Notes under the pieces: generated by a model | Told to the model about the DNA's origin: nothing | The model's input: only the letters and a program-made list of their open reading frames with translations | Database searches by the model: none | Part shown: positions 30,793 to 41,515 of the stretch, piece by piece | How the letters are laid out: each line of letters starts with the position of its first letter | Position numbering within the stretch: position 1 is the stretch's first letter | Made by a program: the position numbers and the translations under genes | Origin: Microbacterium barkeri | GTDB lineage: Bacteria > Actinomycetota > Actinomycetes > Actinomycetales > Microbacteriaceae | Direction: 5' to 3' | Assembly (NCBI RefSeq): GCF_027921765.1 | Contig: NZ_BSEJ01000001.1 | Coordinates: 1-64,000 of the forward strand | DNA length: 64,000 nt

Positions 30793-31145
30793 TGCGCATG
30801 GCCGTCGAGACCTCGAAGAAGCCCACGCCCGTCTGGATCGTGTCGACCATCGCCGGTGCGTTCGGGCTGCTCTACGCGTACGCCGTGTGGAGCGGCGTGT
30901 CGTACCTCGTGCTCTACGCGCAGATCGCGAGTCAGTACGGCACCTCGCTCACGCCTATGGCGGCCGTCGTTCTCGTCCTCGCCATTGCCGTCCCAGTGGT
31001 GCTCTTCTTCGTCGCCCTGTTCGCGGGGATGCGCCGCGGCGGCGTGACGCTCGCCCTCCTCCTCGCAGGCGGCCTCATGCTCACCGCCGTTTTCTGGATG
31101 AACGCGCAGGCGTACACCGCGTCGACCGCGTTCCTCGCTGTCTGA
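30792..31145 (+). CDS. Hypothetical membrane protein, 117 aa
   Basis: A 117-residue integral membrane protein with a short cytoplasmic start (ETSKKPTPVW) and three or four hydrophobic helices. ATG 30792 shares its A with the stop of the upstream gene (TGATG). A second Met two codons later is an alternative start. No family is recognised; it may form a complex with the preceding protein. It ends before serA, whose promoter is in the intergenic region. Confidence 0.7.
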   Translation: MRMAVETSKKPTPVWIVSTIAGAFGLLYAYAVWSGVSYLVLYAQIASQYGTSLTPMAAVVLVLAIAVPVVLFFVALFAGMRRGGVTLALLLAGGLMLTAVFWMNAQAYTASTAFLAV

Positions 31146-31190
31146 GCGTCATCTTCCGACGCCCGCGTCGGGTCGTGCCGCCGGCTCCGA

Positions 31191-31196
31191 TAGAGT
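31191..31196 (+). promoter_or_regulatory. Putative -10 box for serA
   Basis: TAGAGT lies 84 bp upstream of the serA GTG, giving a leadered mRNA, in contrast to many neighbours. A GACGCCCGCGTC-type palindrome just upstream (31159-31170) could be an operator. The GAAGGA ribosome binding site (31267-31272) sits 7 nt before the start. Confidence 0.35.
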
Positions 31197-31279
31197 GGTC
31201 GCCGTCGCGCCCCCACGGCGTGTGGCGCGTCGAACCCGCTCCCGCGCGCCCGCGCCCATCCGCATCGAAGGATCCATCC

Positions 31280-32872
31280 GTGCCGAAGCCCGTCGTGCTC
31301 ATCGCCGAAGAACTCTCTCCCGCAACGATCGAGGCGCTCGGCCCCGACTTCGACATCCGCAATGTGGACGGCACCGACCGCCCCGCGCTCTTCGACGCGC
31401 TCGCGGACGCCGACGCCATCCTCATCCGCTCGGCCACGAAGGTCGACGAGGAGGCCCTGGGCCACGCGAAGAAGCTCAAGGTCGTCGCCCGCGCCGGCGT
31501 CGGCCTCGACAACGTCGACATCAAGGCCGCCACGACCGCCGGCGTCATGGTCGTGAACGCGCCGACGTCGAACATCATCTCGGCCGCCGAGCTCACGTGC
31601 GGTCACATCCTCAGCCTCGCCCGCCACATCCCGGCGGCGCGCGCCTCGCTGGGCGCCGGGGAGTGGAAGCGCAGCAAGTACACGGGCGTCGAGCTCTTCG
31701 AGAAGACGCTGGGCGTCGTCGGCCTCGGCCGGATCGGCGCCCTCGTCGCCGCGCGGATGCAGGGCTTCGGGATGCGCGTCGTCGCATACGACCCGTACGT
31801 CACGAGCGCGCGCGCCCAGCAGCTGGGCGTCGAGCTGCTCAGCCTCGACGAGCTCGTCGCGCAGGCCGACTTCCTGACGATCCACATGCCGAAGACGCCC
31901 GAGACGACGGGCATGATCGGCGCCGAGCAGCTCAAGGCGATGAAGCCGACGTCGTACGTCGTGAACGTCGCGCGCGGCGGCCTCATCGACGAGGACGCGC
32001 TGTACGAGGCGCTCGTCAACGGCGAGATCGCGGGCGCCGGCCTTGACGTCTTCACGAGCGAGCCGCCGACCGACACGAAGCTCACGGCCCTGCCGAACGT
32101 CGTCGTCACGCCGCACCTCGGGGCGTCGACGTCGGAGGCGCAGGAGAAGGCCGGCATCTCGGTCGCGAAGTCGGTCAAGCTCGCGCTCGAGGGCGACCTC
32201 GTGCCCGACGCCGTCAACGTCGCCGGCGGCGTCATCGACCCGTTCGTGCGCCCCGGGATCGCGCTCGTCGAGAAGCTCGGCCAGGTCTTCAGCGGTCTCG
32301 CCACGTCGGCGCTCACGAGCCTCGACATCGAGGTGCGCGGCGAGCTCGCCGACTACGACGTGAGCGTCTACCGCCTCGCCGCGCTCAAGGGCATCCTGTC
32401 GAACGTCGTGAGCGAGAACGTCTCGTACGTGAACGCCCCCGTCTTCGCCGAGCAGCGCGGCATCGAGACGCGCCTCATCGTGGAGAAGGAGAGCCCCGAG
32501 TACCGCAACCTCACGACGCTGCGCGGTGCGCTGTCGGACGGCACGGTGCTCACGGTCGCGGGGACGCTCGCCGGCACGCGGATGGTGCAGAAGATCGTCG
32601 GCATCAACGGCCACGAGATCGAGGTGCCGATCGAGAAGCACCACATCGTCATGCTCTACACCGACCGCCCCGGCATCGTCGCGGTCTACGGCCAGAAGTT
32701 CGGCGAGGCCGGCATCAACATCGCGGGCATGCAGATCGCGCGCCGCTCGGCCGGCGGCCAGGCCCTGTCGGTGCTCACGGTCGACTCGCGCGTCCCCGAG
32801 GACCTGCTCGCCGAGGTCGGCGAGGCGATCGAGGCGTCGGTCATCCGGCAGATCGAGATCGCCGAGGCCTGA
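31280..32872 (+). CDS. serA: D-3-phosphoglycerate dehydrogenase
   Basis: Oxidises 3-phosphoglycerate in the first step of serine synthesis. The 530-residue protein is the long actinobacterial form. It has a substrate/nucleotide domain with GLGRIGALVA, a catalytic region with NVARGGLID and PHLGASTSEAQ (catalytic Arg and His), an intervening ASB domain, and a C-terminal ACT domain for serine feedback (beginning near HHIVMLYTDRPGIVAVYG). GTG 31280 is the start, supported by GAAGGA 7 nt upstream. A strong hairpin terminator follows. It is monocistronic. Confidence 0.95.
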   Translation: MPKPVVLIAEELSPATIEALGPDFDIRNVDGTDRPALFDALADADAILIRSATKVDEEALGHAKKLKVVARAGVGLDNVDIKAATTAGVMVVNAPTSNIISAAELTCGHILSLARHIPAARASLGAGEWKRSKYTGVELFEKTLGVVGLGRIGALVAARMQGFGMRVVAYDPYVTSARAQQLGVELLSLDELVAQADFLTIHMPKTPETTGMIGAEQLKAMKPTSYVVNVARGGLIDEDALYEALVNGEIAGAGLDVFTSEPPTDTKLTALPNVVVTPHLGASTSEAQEKAGISVAKSVKLALEGDLVPDAVNVAGGVIDPFVRPGIALVEKLGQVFSGLATSALTSLDIEVRGELADYDVSVYRLAALKGILSNVVSENVSYVNAPVFAEQRGIETRLIVEKESPEYRNLTTLRGALSDGTVLTVAGTLAGTRMVQKIVGINGHEIEVPIEKHHIVMLYTDRPGIVAVYGQKFGEAGINIAGMQIARRSAGGQALSVLTVDSRVPEDLLAEVGEAIEASVIRQIEIAEA

Positions 32873-32884
32873 CCCCGGCGCACC

Positions 32885-32915
32885 GAACGCCCCCGCCCAT
32901 CGGGCGGGGGCGTTC
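32885..32915 (+). terminator. Terminator after serA
   Basis: A perfect 14-bp stem, GAACGCCCCCGCCC and its complement, with loop ATC, begins 12 bp after the serA stop. It also separates serA from the convergent TetR gene and could act in both directions. Confidence 0.85.
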
Positions 32916-32923
32916 GCGCGTGC

Positions 32924-33466
32924 TCAGGCGCGCGTCGCCCCCTCGACGAGGCGGATGAGCGCCTCCAGCGCCTCGCCGGTGGGGACCGGGCTCGGAACGT
33001 CGTTGAGCAGAGCGGAGTTCACGTACAGGCCGTCGCTCAGCAGGAGCACGAGCTCGAGGGCGGCCTCGTCGCGCACGTGCGGGCGGATGGCGTCTGCCCA
33101 CGCATCCCGGAGCTCGGCGAGGGCGCCGCGCGCGAGGGCGTTGCCGCCGTGCGCGAGGCGGCCGACCGCCGAGATCGCACGGTCGAACGGCCCGCCGACG
33201 TGCGCGGAGGTCGCGATGTAGTACCAGATCGGGCCCTCGGGTGCGTCGTGCAGGGCCGCCATGTCGTCGGCCGCGAGCAGCCGGAGCCGGTCGACGAGGC
33301 CCGCATCGAGCGCGTCGCGCGAGCCGAAGTGGTAGAGCAGACCGCCCTTGGACACGCCCGCTCGGCGCGCGACCGCCTCGAGGGTCGCCGCCCGCTCGCC
33401 CTCCTCGAGGAGGATGCTCTCGAAGGCGTCGAGGACCTTCTCTCTGGCGCGGGGCGGGCGGCTCAT
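32924..33466 (-). CDS. TetR-family repressor of the adjacent efflux gene
   Basis: A 180-residue TetR-like regulator. The N-terminal HTH runs from about residue 5 to 50, with the recognition region ATLEAVARRAGVSKGGLLYHFGSR. The C-terminal ligand-binding half is helical. I choose ATG 33466, since the residues after it match the family start (PPRAREKVLDAFESILLEEG). It is divergent from the MFS efflux gene, and a perfect palindrome lies in the 101-bp gap, so it most likely represses both genes and is released by a drug-like ligand. Confidence 0.9.
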   Translation of the reverse strand: MSRPPRAREKVLDAFESILLEEGERAATLEAVARRAGVSKGGLLYHFGSRDALDAGLVDRLRLLAADDMAALHDAPEGPIWYYIATSAHVGGPFDRAISAVGRLAHGGNALARGALAELRDAWADAIRPHVRDEAALELVLLLSDGLYVNSALLNDVPSPVPTGEALEALIRLVEGATRA

Positions 33467-33521
33467 GCAGACGAGCCTCTCACACGGCGCGCGCTGCCCA
33501 GGGCGTGCACAGCCATGGCAG

Positions 33522-33549
33522 TTACTGTACCATCTGGACGGTACAGTAA
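33522..33549. promoter_or_regulatory. TetR operator palindrome
   Basis: TTACTGTACC (33522-33531) is the exact complement of GGTACAGTAA (33540-33549), with an 8-bp spacer. Each half-site contains a TACTGT/TACAGT sequence that also resembles a -10 hexamer. The site lies between the divergent TetR and MFS genes, ending 18 bp before the MFS ATG, so a dimer here would cover the promoters of both. Confidence 0.85.
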
Positions 33550-33567
33550 TTGAGACAGGCGGATGAG

Positions 33568-35097
33568 ATGACGACCGGCACGACGACCCAGCCCACGACG
33601 ACGCAGCGCGCCGGATGGCGGGCATGGGCCGCGCTCGCGGTGCTCATGCTCCCCGTGCTCCTCGTGTCGATCGACAACACGATCCTCAACTTCGCGCTGC
33701 CCGCCATCGCGAAGGAGCTCGAGCCCACGAGCGCCGAGCAGCTCTGGATCATCGACGCGTACTCGCTCGTGCTGGCGGGGCTCCTCGTGACGATGGGATC
33801 GCTCGGCGACCGGTTCGGGCGCCGCCTGCTGCTCCTCACCGGCGCGATCGGGTTCACGGTCGTCTCCGTCCTCGCGGCCTTCGCACCGACAGCCGGATGG
33901 CTCATCGCGGCGCGCGCCGTCATGGGCCTGTTCGGCGCGACCCTCATGCCGTCGACCATGTCGCTCCTGCGCTCGCTGTTCCCCGAGCGCAACCAGCGGC
34001 GCATCGCCGTTGCCGTGTGGGCCGGCATGTTCTCCGCGGGCGGGGCTCTCGGCCCGATCGTCGGCGGCTTCCTCATCGAGCACTTCCCGTGGCAGAGCGT
34101 GTTCCTGCTCGCGGTGCCCATGCTCGTCCTCATGCTCGTGCTCGCCCCGCTCTTCGTGAGCGAGAGCCGCGATCCGAACCCCGGCCGGATCGACCTCCCG
34201 AGCATCCTGCTCTCGATGCTCGCGCTCGCGCCCCTCGCCTACGGCATCAAGGAGATCGCCGTGCACGGTCTCGCCGGCGGCGCTCCCGTCGTCATCGGCG
34301 TCCTGTTCGGATGGCTCTTCGTGCGCCGGCAGCTGCGGATGGCGCAGCCGATGCTCGACATGTCGCTGTTCGCGCGGGCCGGGTTCAGCGGCTCGATGCT
34401 CGTGAACCTCTTCAGCGTCATCGCGATGGTGGGCTTCCTCTACTTCGTGTCGCAGCATCTGCAGATGATCGTCGGCCTGAGCCCGATGATCGCGGGCCTC
34501 GCGCTCCTGCCCGGCGCCCTCACCTCGATCGCCGGCGGCTTCATCGTCACGCCGATCGCGCGGCGTGTGCGCGCGTCGATCGTCATCCCGTCGGCGCTCC
34601 TGCTCTCGCTCGCGGCGTACCTCATCGTGGCGCTCGTCGGCGCACACGACGTCGGGATGCTCGTGCTCGGGTTCGCGCTCCTCGGCGCGGGGATCGGCGC
34701 GGCCGAGACCGTGTCGGGGGAGCTCATCCTCGCGAACGCTCCCGCGGAGAAGGCGGGCGCGGCGAGCGCCGTCTCGGAGACCGCGTACGAGCTCGGCGCC
34801 GTGCTCGGCACATCCATCCTCGGCGGCATCCTCACGTGGTGGTACCGCTCGACCCTCGTCGTGCCGGAGGGGATCCCCGCGGAGCTCGCGCTGCATGCCG
34901 AGGAGACGCTCGCCGGAGCGATGAACGCCGCGGACTCCGTCGGGGGAGCGGCGGGAGAGGCGCTCCGGTCCGCGGCGGCGACCGCGTTCGACGGCGGCGT
35001 GACGATCACGTCGCTCATCGGCGCGGGGCTCGTCGTGCTCGCGATGGCGATCGCGGCGACTACCCTGGGAGGACGCCGGGAGCACGCGTCGCACTGA
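33568..35097 (+). CDS. DHA2-type multidrug efflux transporter
   Basis: A 14-helix MFS protein of 509 residues, DHA2 (EmrB/QacA) class, exporting toxic compounds with proton antiport. The motif between helices 2 and 3 reads [12 protein letters not shown]; helix 1 has the [12 protein letters not shown] pattern, and motif C-like [12 protein letters not shown] lies near residue 160. ATG 33568 was selected; the slightly earlier TTG in the frame overlaps the operator palindrome. Regulation by the divergent TetR is strongly suggested by the operator. The substrates are unknown. Confidence 0.92.
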   Translation: MTTGTTTQPTTTQRAGWRAWAALAVLMLPVLLVSIDNTILNFALPAIAKELEPTSAEQLWIIDAYSLVLAGLLVTMGSLGDRFGRRLLLLTGAIGFTVVSVLAAFAPTAGWLIAARAVMGLFGATLMPSTMSLLRSLFPERNQRRIAVAVWAGMFSAGGALGPIVGGFLIEHFPWQSVFLLAVPMLVLMLVLAPLFVSESRDPNPGRIDLPSILLSMLALAPLAYGIKEIAVHGLAGGAPVVIGVLFGWLFVRRQLRMAQPMLDMSLFARAGFSGSMLVNLFSVIAMVGFLYFVSQHLQMIVGLSPMIAGLALLPGALTSIAGGFIVTPIARRVRASIVIPSALLLSLAAYLIVALVGAHDVGMLVLGFALLGAGIGAAETVSGELILANAPAEKAGAASAVSETAYELGAVLGTSILGGILTWWYRSTLVVPEGIPAELALHAEETLAGAMNAADSVGGAAGEALRSAAATAFDGGVTITSLIGAGLVVLAMAIAATTLGGRREHASH

Positions 35098-35137
35098 CCG
35101 GAGCCCCGGCGGATGCCGAGACATCCGAAGGAGAGCA

Positions 35138-36190
35138 ATGCCCCGCGTCGTGAAACTGGCCGTCATCCCCGGTGACGGGATCGGCCCCGAGGTCATCGCC
35201 GAGGCCGAGAAGGTGCTCGACGCCGTCACCGCGGGCGGCGACGTCGTCTTCGAGAAGACCCGCTTCTCGCTCGGAGCGGGCCGCTACCTCGAGACCGGCG
35301 ACACGCTCACCGACGACGACCTCGACGCCATCAAGGCGCACGACGCGATCCTCCTCGGCGCGGTGGGCGGCACGCCCGGCGACCCGCGGCTCGCGGGCGC
35401 GAACATCGAGCGCGGGCTGCTCCTGAAGCTCCGCTTCGCGCTGGACCACTACGTGAACCTCCGCCCGTCCAAGCTCTACCCCGGGCAGGACGGCCCGCTC
35501 GCCGAGCCCGGCGACATCGACTTCGTCGTCGTGCGCGAGGGCACAGAGGGTCCGTACGTCGGCAACGGCGGCTCGATCCGCCAGGGGACCCCGCACGAGG
35601 TCGCGAACGAGACGAGCGTGAACACCGCGTTCGGCGTCGAGCGCGTCGTGCGCTACGCGTTCGCGCTCGCCGAGCGCCGCAGCCGTCGCCTCACGCTCGT
35701 GCACAAGACGAACGTGCTCGTCAACGCGGGCCGCCTGTGGCAGCGCATCGTCGACGAGGTCGCGCGGGAGCACCCGGACGTGGCCGTAGACTATCTGCAC
35801 GTCGACGCCGCGACGATCTTCCTGGTCACGAACCCGGGTCGCTTCGACGTCATCGTCACCGACAACCTCTTCGGCGACATCCTCACAGACCTGGCCGGCG
35901 CCGTCACCGGTGGCATCGGACTCGCAGCCTCGGGCAACATCAACCCCGACGGCGACTTCCCCTCGATGTTCGAGCCCGTGCACGGCTCGGCCCCCGACAT
36001 CGCGGGCACCCAGCAGGCCGACCCCACAGCGGCGATCGGCTCCATCGCCCTCCTGCTCGACCACCTCGGCCTGCAGGACGCGGCCGATCGCGTGTCGCGC
36101 GCGATCGAGGACGACATCGCCGCCCGCACGGGCGAGAAGCGCTCGACCGCCGAGATCGGCGACGCGATCGCGTCTCGCCTGAAGGCCTGA
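35138..36190 (+). CDS. leuB: 3-isopropylmalate dehydrogenase
   Basis: Oxidatively decarboxylates 3-isopropylmalate to 2-ketoisocaproate in leucine synthesis, using NAD+. The 350-residue protein begins with PGDGIGPEV, has the substrate-binding ERGLLLKLR and the [11 protein letters not shown] motif, and a metal-binding [11 protein letters not shown] with conserved Asp. It starts at ATG 35138 after an AAGGAG ribosome binding site. It is followed 31 bp later by ilvE, forming a leucine/branched-chain pair. leuC and leuD are 26 kb away, so the pathway genes are split. Confidence 0.95.
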   Translation: MPRVVKLAVIPGDGIGPEVIAEAEKVLDAVTAGGDVVFEKTRFSLGAGRYLETGDTLTDDDLDAIKAHDAILLGAVGGTPGDPRLAGANIERGLLLKLRFALDHYVNLRPSKLYPGQDGPLAEPGDIDFVVVREGTEGPYVGNGGSIRQGTPHEVANETSVNTAFGVERVVRYAFALAERRSRRLTLVHKTNVLVNAGRLWQRIVDEVAREHPDVAVDYLHVDAATIFLVTNPGRFDVIVTDNLFGDILTDLAGAVTGGIGLAASGNINPDGDFPSMFEPVHGSAPDIAGTQQADPTAAIGSIALLLDHLGLQDAADRVSRAIEDDIAARTGEKRSTAEIGDAIASRLKA

Positions 36191-36221
36191 CACCCACCGA
36201 CGCGCAGACAGGAATCCGCAC

Positions 36222-37316
36222 ATGACGACCACCGACACCACGCTCCCGTCTCTCGACTTCGCGGTCACGAAGAACCTCGCCGCCGTCTCGCCCGCCCAGC
36301 GCGCCGAGCTGCTCGAGAACCCGGGCTTCGGCACGATCTTCACCGACCACATGGTCGACATCTGCTGGTCGGTCAAGGGCGGCTGGCACCGTCCGCGCGT
36401 GCAGCCCTTCGGTCCGATCAGCCTGTCGCCCGCCGCCGCCGTGCTCCACTACGCGCAGGAGATCTTCGAGGGCCTCAAGGCCTACCGCCACGCCGACGGC
36501 GGGATCTACACGTTCCGGCCCGATCAGAACGCGCGCCGCATGCAGCGCAGCGCGCGCCGCCTCGCGATGCCCGAGCTTCCGGAGGAGTACTTCCTCCAGT
36601 CTCTGCGCGAGCTCATCGCGGTCGACGGCGCCTGGGTGCCCGAGAAGGCCGACCAGACGCTCTACCTGCGCCCGTTCATGTTCGCGAAGGAGGCGTTCCT
36701 CGGCGTCCGCCCCGCGCACAAGTACACGTACTGCCTCATCGCGAGCCCCGCCGGCTCGTACTTCACGGGCGGTGTGAAGCCGGTCAGCATCTGGCTGAGC
36801 GAGAACTACGCGCGCGCCGCGAAGGGCGGCACGGGCGCCGCGAAGACCGGCGGCAACTACGCCTCGAGCCTCCTTCCTCAGGCCGAGGCGTACGAGAAGG
36901 GGTGCGACCAGGTGGTCTTCCTCGACGCCGACGGGAACGTCGAGGAGCTCGGCGGCATGAACATCGTCTTCGTGAAGAAGGACGGCACGCTCGTCACGCC
37001 GGCGTCGGACAGCATCCTCGACGGCATCACCCGCAACTCGCTCCTCGAGCTCGCGGCCGACCGCGGCCTCGCGGTCGAGCGCCGCGCGGTCTCGCTCGCG
37101 GAGTGGCGCGACGGCGTCGCGTCGGGCGACATCACCGAGGTGTTCGCGTGCGGCACGGCAGCGGTGGTCACGCCGATCGGCGCGCTCAAGGGCGAGGGCT
37201 TCGAGGACGCCCAGCCGCTCGGCGAGCTCGGCCTCTCGCTGCGCGAGGAGCTCACCGACATCCAGTACGGGCGCCGCGAGGACACGAAGGGGTGGCTGTA
37301 CCGCCTCGACGCCTGA
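36222..37316 (+). CDS. ilvE: Branched-chain amino acid aminotransferase
   Basis: A PLP enzyme that completes leucine, isoleucine and valine synthesis using glutamate. The 364-residue protein is the class IV long form. The PLP-lysine lies in the GGTGAAKTGGNYASSL region; other features are EIFEGLKAYRHADGG near residue 85 and the C-terminal VFACGTAAVVTPIG. ATG 36222 is 31 bp after leuB. The proximity couples the final two steps of leucine synthesis. A very strong hairpin follows. Confidence 0.95.
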   Translation: MTTTDTTLPSLDFAVTKNLAAVSPAQRAELLENPGFGTIFTDHMVDICWSVKGGWHRPRVQPFGPISLSPAAAVLHYAQEIFEGLKAYRHADGGIYTFRPDQNARRMQRSARRLAMPELPEEYFLQSLRELIAVDGAWVPEKADQTLYLRPFMFAKEAFLGVRPAHKYTYCLIASPAGSYFTGGVKPVSIWLSENYARAAKGGTGAAKTGGNYASSLLPQAEAYEKGCDQVVFLDADGNVEELGGMNIVFVKKDGTLVTPASDSILDGITRNSLLELAADRGLAVERRAVSLAEWRDGVASGDITEVFACGTAAVVTPIGALKGEGFEDAQPLGELGLSLREELTDIQYGRREDTKGWLYRLDA

Positions 37317-37328
37317 GCGCCCGCTCGC

Positions 37329-37365
37329 CGCGACGCCCGCCCGGGATGCCCGGGCGGGCGTCGCG
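37329..37365 (+). terminator. Terminator after ilvE
   Basis: A perfect 17-bp stem, beginning CGCGACGCCCG at 37329, with the 3-nt loop ATG and its complement ending at 37365. It lies 12 bp after the ilvE stop and closes the leuB-ilvE unit. Confidence 0.85.
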
Positions 37366-37404
37366 CATCACCGTCCGTTCACCTGCGGACGGCACCCTGT
37401 CGGG

Positions 37405-39444
37405 ATGATGCGCCGCGCCGGGTTCCGTCGAGACATCCAGGGGCTCAGGGCCATCGCCGTGCTGGCCGTCGTGACGCAGCACGCGGGCGCGACCTGGGCG
37501 CCGGGCGGCTTCATCGGCGTCGACGTGTTCTTCGTCGTGTCGGGCTTCCTCATCACCGGCCTCCTCGTGCGCGAGCTGGCGGAGACCGGCCGCATCGACC
37601 TGCCGGCGTTCACGGCGCGCCGGGCGCGCCGCATCCTCCCCGCGGCGCTCGTCGTGGTCGTGCTCACGGTCGTCGGCGCGTACGGGATCGTCTCGCCCCT
37701 CCGGCGGGAGACGCTCCTCGCCGACGCGGTCGCCTCGGCCCTGTTCGTGCCGAACTACGCGTTCGCCGTGCGCGACGCGGACTACTTCGGCGACGAGACG
37801 CCGTCGCTCTTCCAGCACTACTGGTCGCTCGGCGTCGAGGAGCAGTGGTACCTCGTCTGCCCGGCTCTGCTGCTCGCCGCGTGGGCCGTCGGCCGCCGAC
37901 TAGGGGGCCGGCGCGGTGCGCGCGGGGCGGTCGCCGTCGCGCTCGGGATCGTCCTCGCGGGATCCCTCGCCGCGGTCGTCGCCCTCACGCCCGTGTCGCA
38001 GCCGTGGGCGTTCTTCGCGCTCTGGACGCGCATGTGGGAGTTCGCCGTCGGCGCGCTCATCGCGCTCGTGCCCGCCGCCGCTGTCGCGCGCATCCCCGGA
38101 CTCGTGCGCGCCGCGCTCGGCTGGGCGGGCCTCGCCGGCATCCTCGCGGCGATCGCGCTCATCGGAGAGTCCTCCGCGTTCCCGGGCGTGCTCGTGCTGC
38201 TGCCGGTCCTCTCGACCGGCGCGGTCATCCTCGCGGGGATCGGGCAGGACGCGCCCCCGCGGGGGAGCGCGGGTGCCGTGATCGGCAACCGGCCGTTCGT
38301 CTTCGTCGGCGAGATCTCCTTCTCGCTCTATCTCGTGCACTGGCCGCTGATCGTGGCCGGCGCACTGCTGGCGCCCGGCCTTCCCTGGCTTCCCGCGGCG
38401 CTCGGCGTCGCGAGCATCCCCGTCGCGTGGGCCCTGTTCCGGCTCGTGGAGCAGCCGACGCGCCGCGCGCGGGTGCTCGTCGATGCACGGCCGCGTCGGA
38501 CGCTCCTCGCGGCGGCGGGCGCGACGGCGGCCGTCGCGCTGGCCGCAGGGACCGCGCTGGCCGTGGCGCCCGAGCCCGCGCTCGCGACGCAGACGCGGGT
38601 CGCCCACGCCGAGCCGGCCGTCCCTCCGGAGGTCACGCCCGTCGTCCCGGCCAACCTCGAGCCGGGGCTCGCGGACGCTCCCGACGACGAGTCGGAGGTG
38701 TACGACGACGGATGCAACCTCGGCTATCAGGAGGAGCGCCCGCGCCCGTGCTCCTTCGGCGAAGGGGACGAGCGGATGGTCCTCTGGGGCGACTCGCACG
38801 CCGCGCACTGGGTCCCGGGGGTGCTCCGCGCCGCGGAGGAGCGGGGGATGGCGCTCACGACGCACACCAAGAGCCGCTGCTCGTCGGCGCTGGCGCGCCA
38901 CGTGCTCGACGGCAGCGCGTTCGGTGCATGCGACCGCTGGCGCAGCACGGTGCTCGACGAGCTCAGGGAGGACCCGCCGGAGGTCCTCGTGCTCGCCAAC
39001 TACGCCGACGAGGAGGTGCCGGACGGCATCGACGCAGAGCAGGCGTGGCGAGACGGGCTCCGCGAGGTCGTGGACGCGCTGCCCGAGACGCGCGTGCTCC
39101 TCCTCGCCGACACGCCGGATCTCGGCACGAGCCCGCTCGACTGCCTCGCGATGAACCTCGAGCACGCGGCCGTGTGCGCGGTTCCCGAGTCGGAGGCCGT
39201 CCGCGGGGCAGGACGCGACGCGGTGAGGGAGGTCGCCCGCGAGACGCGCGCGGAGGAGATCGACCTCCTGCCGTACTTCTGCGCGCCCATCGACGGCGCC
39301 CCCTCCGAGGAGCCCTCCTGCGCGCCCATCCTCGGCGGGCTGCTCGTCTACCGCGACTCGCACCACCTCACGGCGACCTTCGCGGAGGCGATGGGCGGCG
39401 CCCTGGCCGAGGCGATCGACTCCGCGGTGGACGGTCGTGGATAG
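37405..39444 (+). CDS. Acyltransferase-3/SGNH fusion (OatA-like)
   Basis: A 679-residue membrane acyltransferase. The N-terminal acyltransferase-3 domain has about ten helices; QGLRAIAVLAVVTQHAG with the catalytic-type His is at residue 12-28, and GVDVFFVVSGFLITG follows. Near residue 130 is the SLGVEEQWYL motif. A C-terminal extracytoplasmic SGNH hydrolase-like domain starts around residue 450 with VLWGDSHAAHW. Family members O-acetylate peptidoglycan or polysaccharides, transferring the acyl group across the membrane. The acceptor here is unknown. ATG 37405 follows the ilvE terminator closely. Confidence 0.88.
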   Translation: MMRRAGFRRDIQGLRAIAVLAVVTQHAGATWAPGGFIGVDVFFVVSGFLITGLLVRELAETGRIDLPAFTARRARRILPAALVVVVLTVVGAYGIVSPLRRETLLADAVASALFVPNYAFAVRDADYFGDETPSLFQHYWSLGVEEQWYLVCPALLLAAWAVGRRLGGRRGARGAVAVALGIVLAGSLAAVVALTPVSQPWAFFALWTRMWEFAVGALIALVPAAAVARIPGLVRAALGWAGLAGILAAIALIGESSAFPGVLVLLPVLSTGAVILAGIGQDAPPRGSAGAVIGNRPFVFVGEISFSLYLVHWPLIVAGALLAPGLPWLPAALGVASIPVAWALFRLVEQPTRRARVLVDARPRRTLLAAAGATAAVALAAGTALAVAPEPALATQTRVAHAEPAVPPEVTPVVPANLEPGLADAPDDESEVYDDGCNLGYQEERPRPCSFGEGDERMVLWGDSHAAHWVPGVLRAAEERGMALTTHTKSRCSSALARHVLDGSAFGACDRWRSTVLDELREDPPEVLVLANYADEEVPDGIDAEQAWRDGLREVVDALPETRVLLLADTPDLGTSPLDCLAMNLEHAAVCAVPESEAVRGAGRDAVREVARETRAEEIDLLPYFCAPIDGAPSEEPSCAPILGGLLVYRDSHHLTATFAEAMGGALAEAIDSAVDGRG

Positions 39445-39453
39445 GCTGGCAGG

Positions 39454-40218
<765 letters not shown>

Positions 40219-40219
40219 C

Positions 40220-41473
40220 ATGACCGCCGTCACGGCTCCCGAGGAGGTCGCGCGGATCCAGGGCCGCGTCGTCCGCGTACTGGCGCTCGGCCAGGTCCTC
40301 GGCGGCGTCGCCTTCGGCGCCACCGTCTCGCTCGGGGCCCTCCTCGCCGCCGACATCTCCGGTCAGGAGTCGCTGTCGGGGTTCGCGACCGCGTCCGTCA
40401 CCCTCGGGGCCGCGCTCTGCGCCATCCCGCTCGCTCGACTCGCCGCCGCGCGCGGCCGCCGCACGGCGCTGACCCTGGGCAACCTCTTCGCCCTCGTCGG
40501 CATCGCGATCGTCGTGACGGCGGCGGCCCTGCGCGTCTTCCCGCTCCTCCTCGCGGGGGTCGTGCTCATCGGCGCGGGCAACGCGGGCAATCTGCAGTCC
40601 CGGTTCGCGGCGACCGACCTCGCCGCGGGCGAGCGCCGCGGACGCGACCTCGGCACGGTCGTCTGGGCGACGACGGTCGGCGGCGTGCTCGGGCCGCTGC
40701 TGCTGACTCCGGGAGAGGCGCTCGGCCGGCTCGTCGGCATGCCGCCGCTCACCGGCGCATACCTCTTCTCCATCGTCGCGCAGGCGGCCGCGCTCATCCT
40801 CTACCTCGTCGCGCTGCGCCCCGATCCGCTTCTGCTCGCCCAGCGGATCTCGCGCGACGCCGCGGGAGGCGCGGCGCCGCCGGTCGACGCGGACCGCCCC
40901 CTCGCGGCGCGCTATGCGATGTTCGCCGTGGCCGCGTCGCATGTCGTCATGGCGTCGGTCATGGCGATGACGCCCGTGCACCTCCAGCACCTCGCGCACG
41001 CCGGGCACGGCGGGGCCGCGGGCGCGAACGAGGCCGTGACCCTCCTCGTCGGCACGACGATCGCGCTCCACGTCCTCGGCATGTACGGGCTGTCGCCCGT
41101 GTTCGGCTGGCTGGCCGACCGCTGGGGCCGCGTCGCCGTCGTCCTCCTGGGGCAGGGGGTCCTCGCGTGCGCGCTGCTGCTGGCGACCTTCGGGTCCGAC
41201 GTGCAGGGCATCGTGATCGTCGCGCTGTTCCTGCTCGGGCTCGGCTGGAGCGCGGCCACGGTGGCGGGCGCGGCGCTCCTCACCGAGAGCACGCCGGTCG
41301 ACCTCCGCCCGCGGCGGCAGGGGATCGGCGACACGCTGATGACCTCGTCCGCGGCGGTCGGCGCCGTTCTCGCGGGCGTCGTCCTCGGGCAGTGGGGCTA
41401 CGGGGCGCTCGCGCTCGTCGCCCTCGTGCTCGTCGCGCTCACGACCGTGCTGTCGCCCCTCGCGCGGCGCTGA
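40220..41473 (+). CDS. Major facilitator superfamily transporter
   Basis: A 12-helix MFS carrier of 417 residues with motif A-like PLARLAAARGRRTAL in the first half and GWLADRWGRVAVVLL in the second. It starts at ATG 40220, one base after the FAH-gene stop, suggesting operon translation and possible co-transport of an FAH-related substrate; that link is a guess from position. A near-central basic loop follows the first six helices. No ligand motif is recognised. Confidence 0.85.
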   Translation: MTAVTAPEEVARIQGRVVRVLALGQVLGGVAFGATVSLGALLAADISGQESLSGFATASVTLGAALCAIPLARLAAARGRRTALTLGNLFALVGIAIVVTAAALRVFPLLLAGVVLIGAGNAGNLQSRFAATDLAAGERRGRDLGTVVWATTVGGVLGPLLLTPGEALGRLVGMPPLTGAYLFSIVAQAAALILYLVALRPDPLLLAQRISRDAAGGAAPPVDADRPLAARYAMFAVAASHVVMASVMAMTPVHLQHLAHAGHGGAAGANEAVTLLVGTTIALHVLGMYGLSPVFGWLADRWGRVAVVLLGQGVLACALLLATFGSDVQGIVIVALFLLGLGWSAATVAGAALLTESTPVDLRPRRQGIGDTLMTSSAAVGAVLAGVVLGQWGYGALALVALVLVALTTVLSPLARR

Positions 41474-41515
41474 GCGCTGACGGGCCACCGGGCGCCGCGA
41501 ACTAGACTGGACGGG

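Noticed and set aside
31159..31170. Palindrome before serA as attenuator or riboswitch
   Set aside because: A simple 12-bp GC palindrome; no serine codon run or known riboswitch motif nearby.
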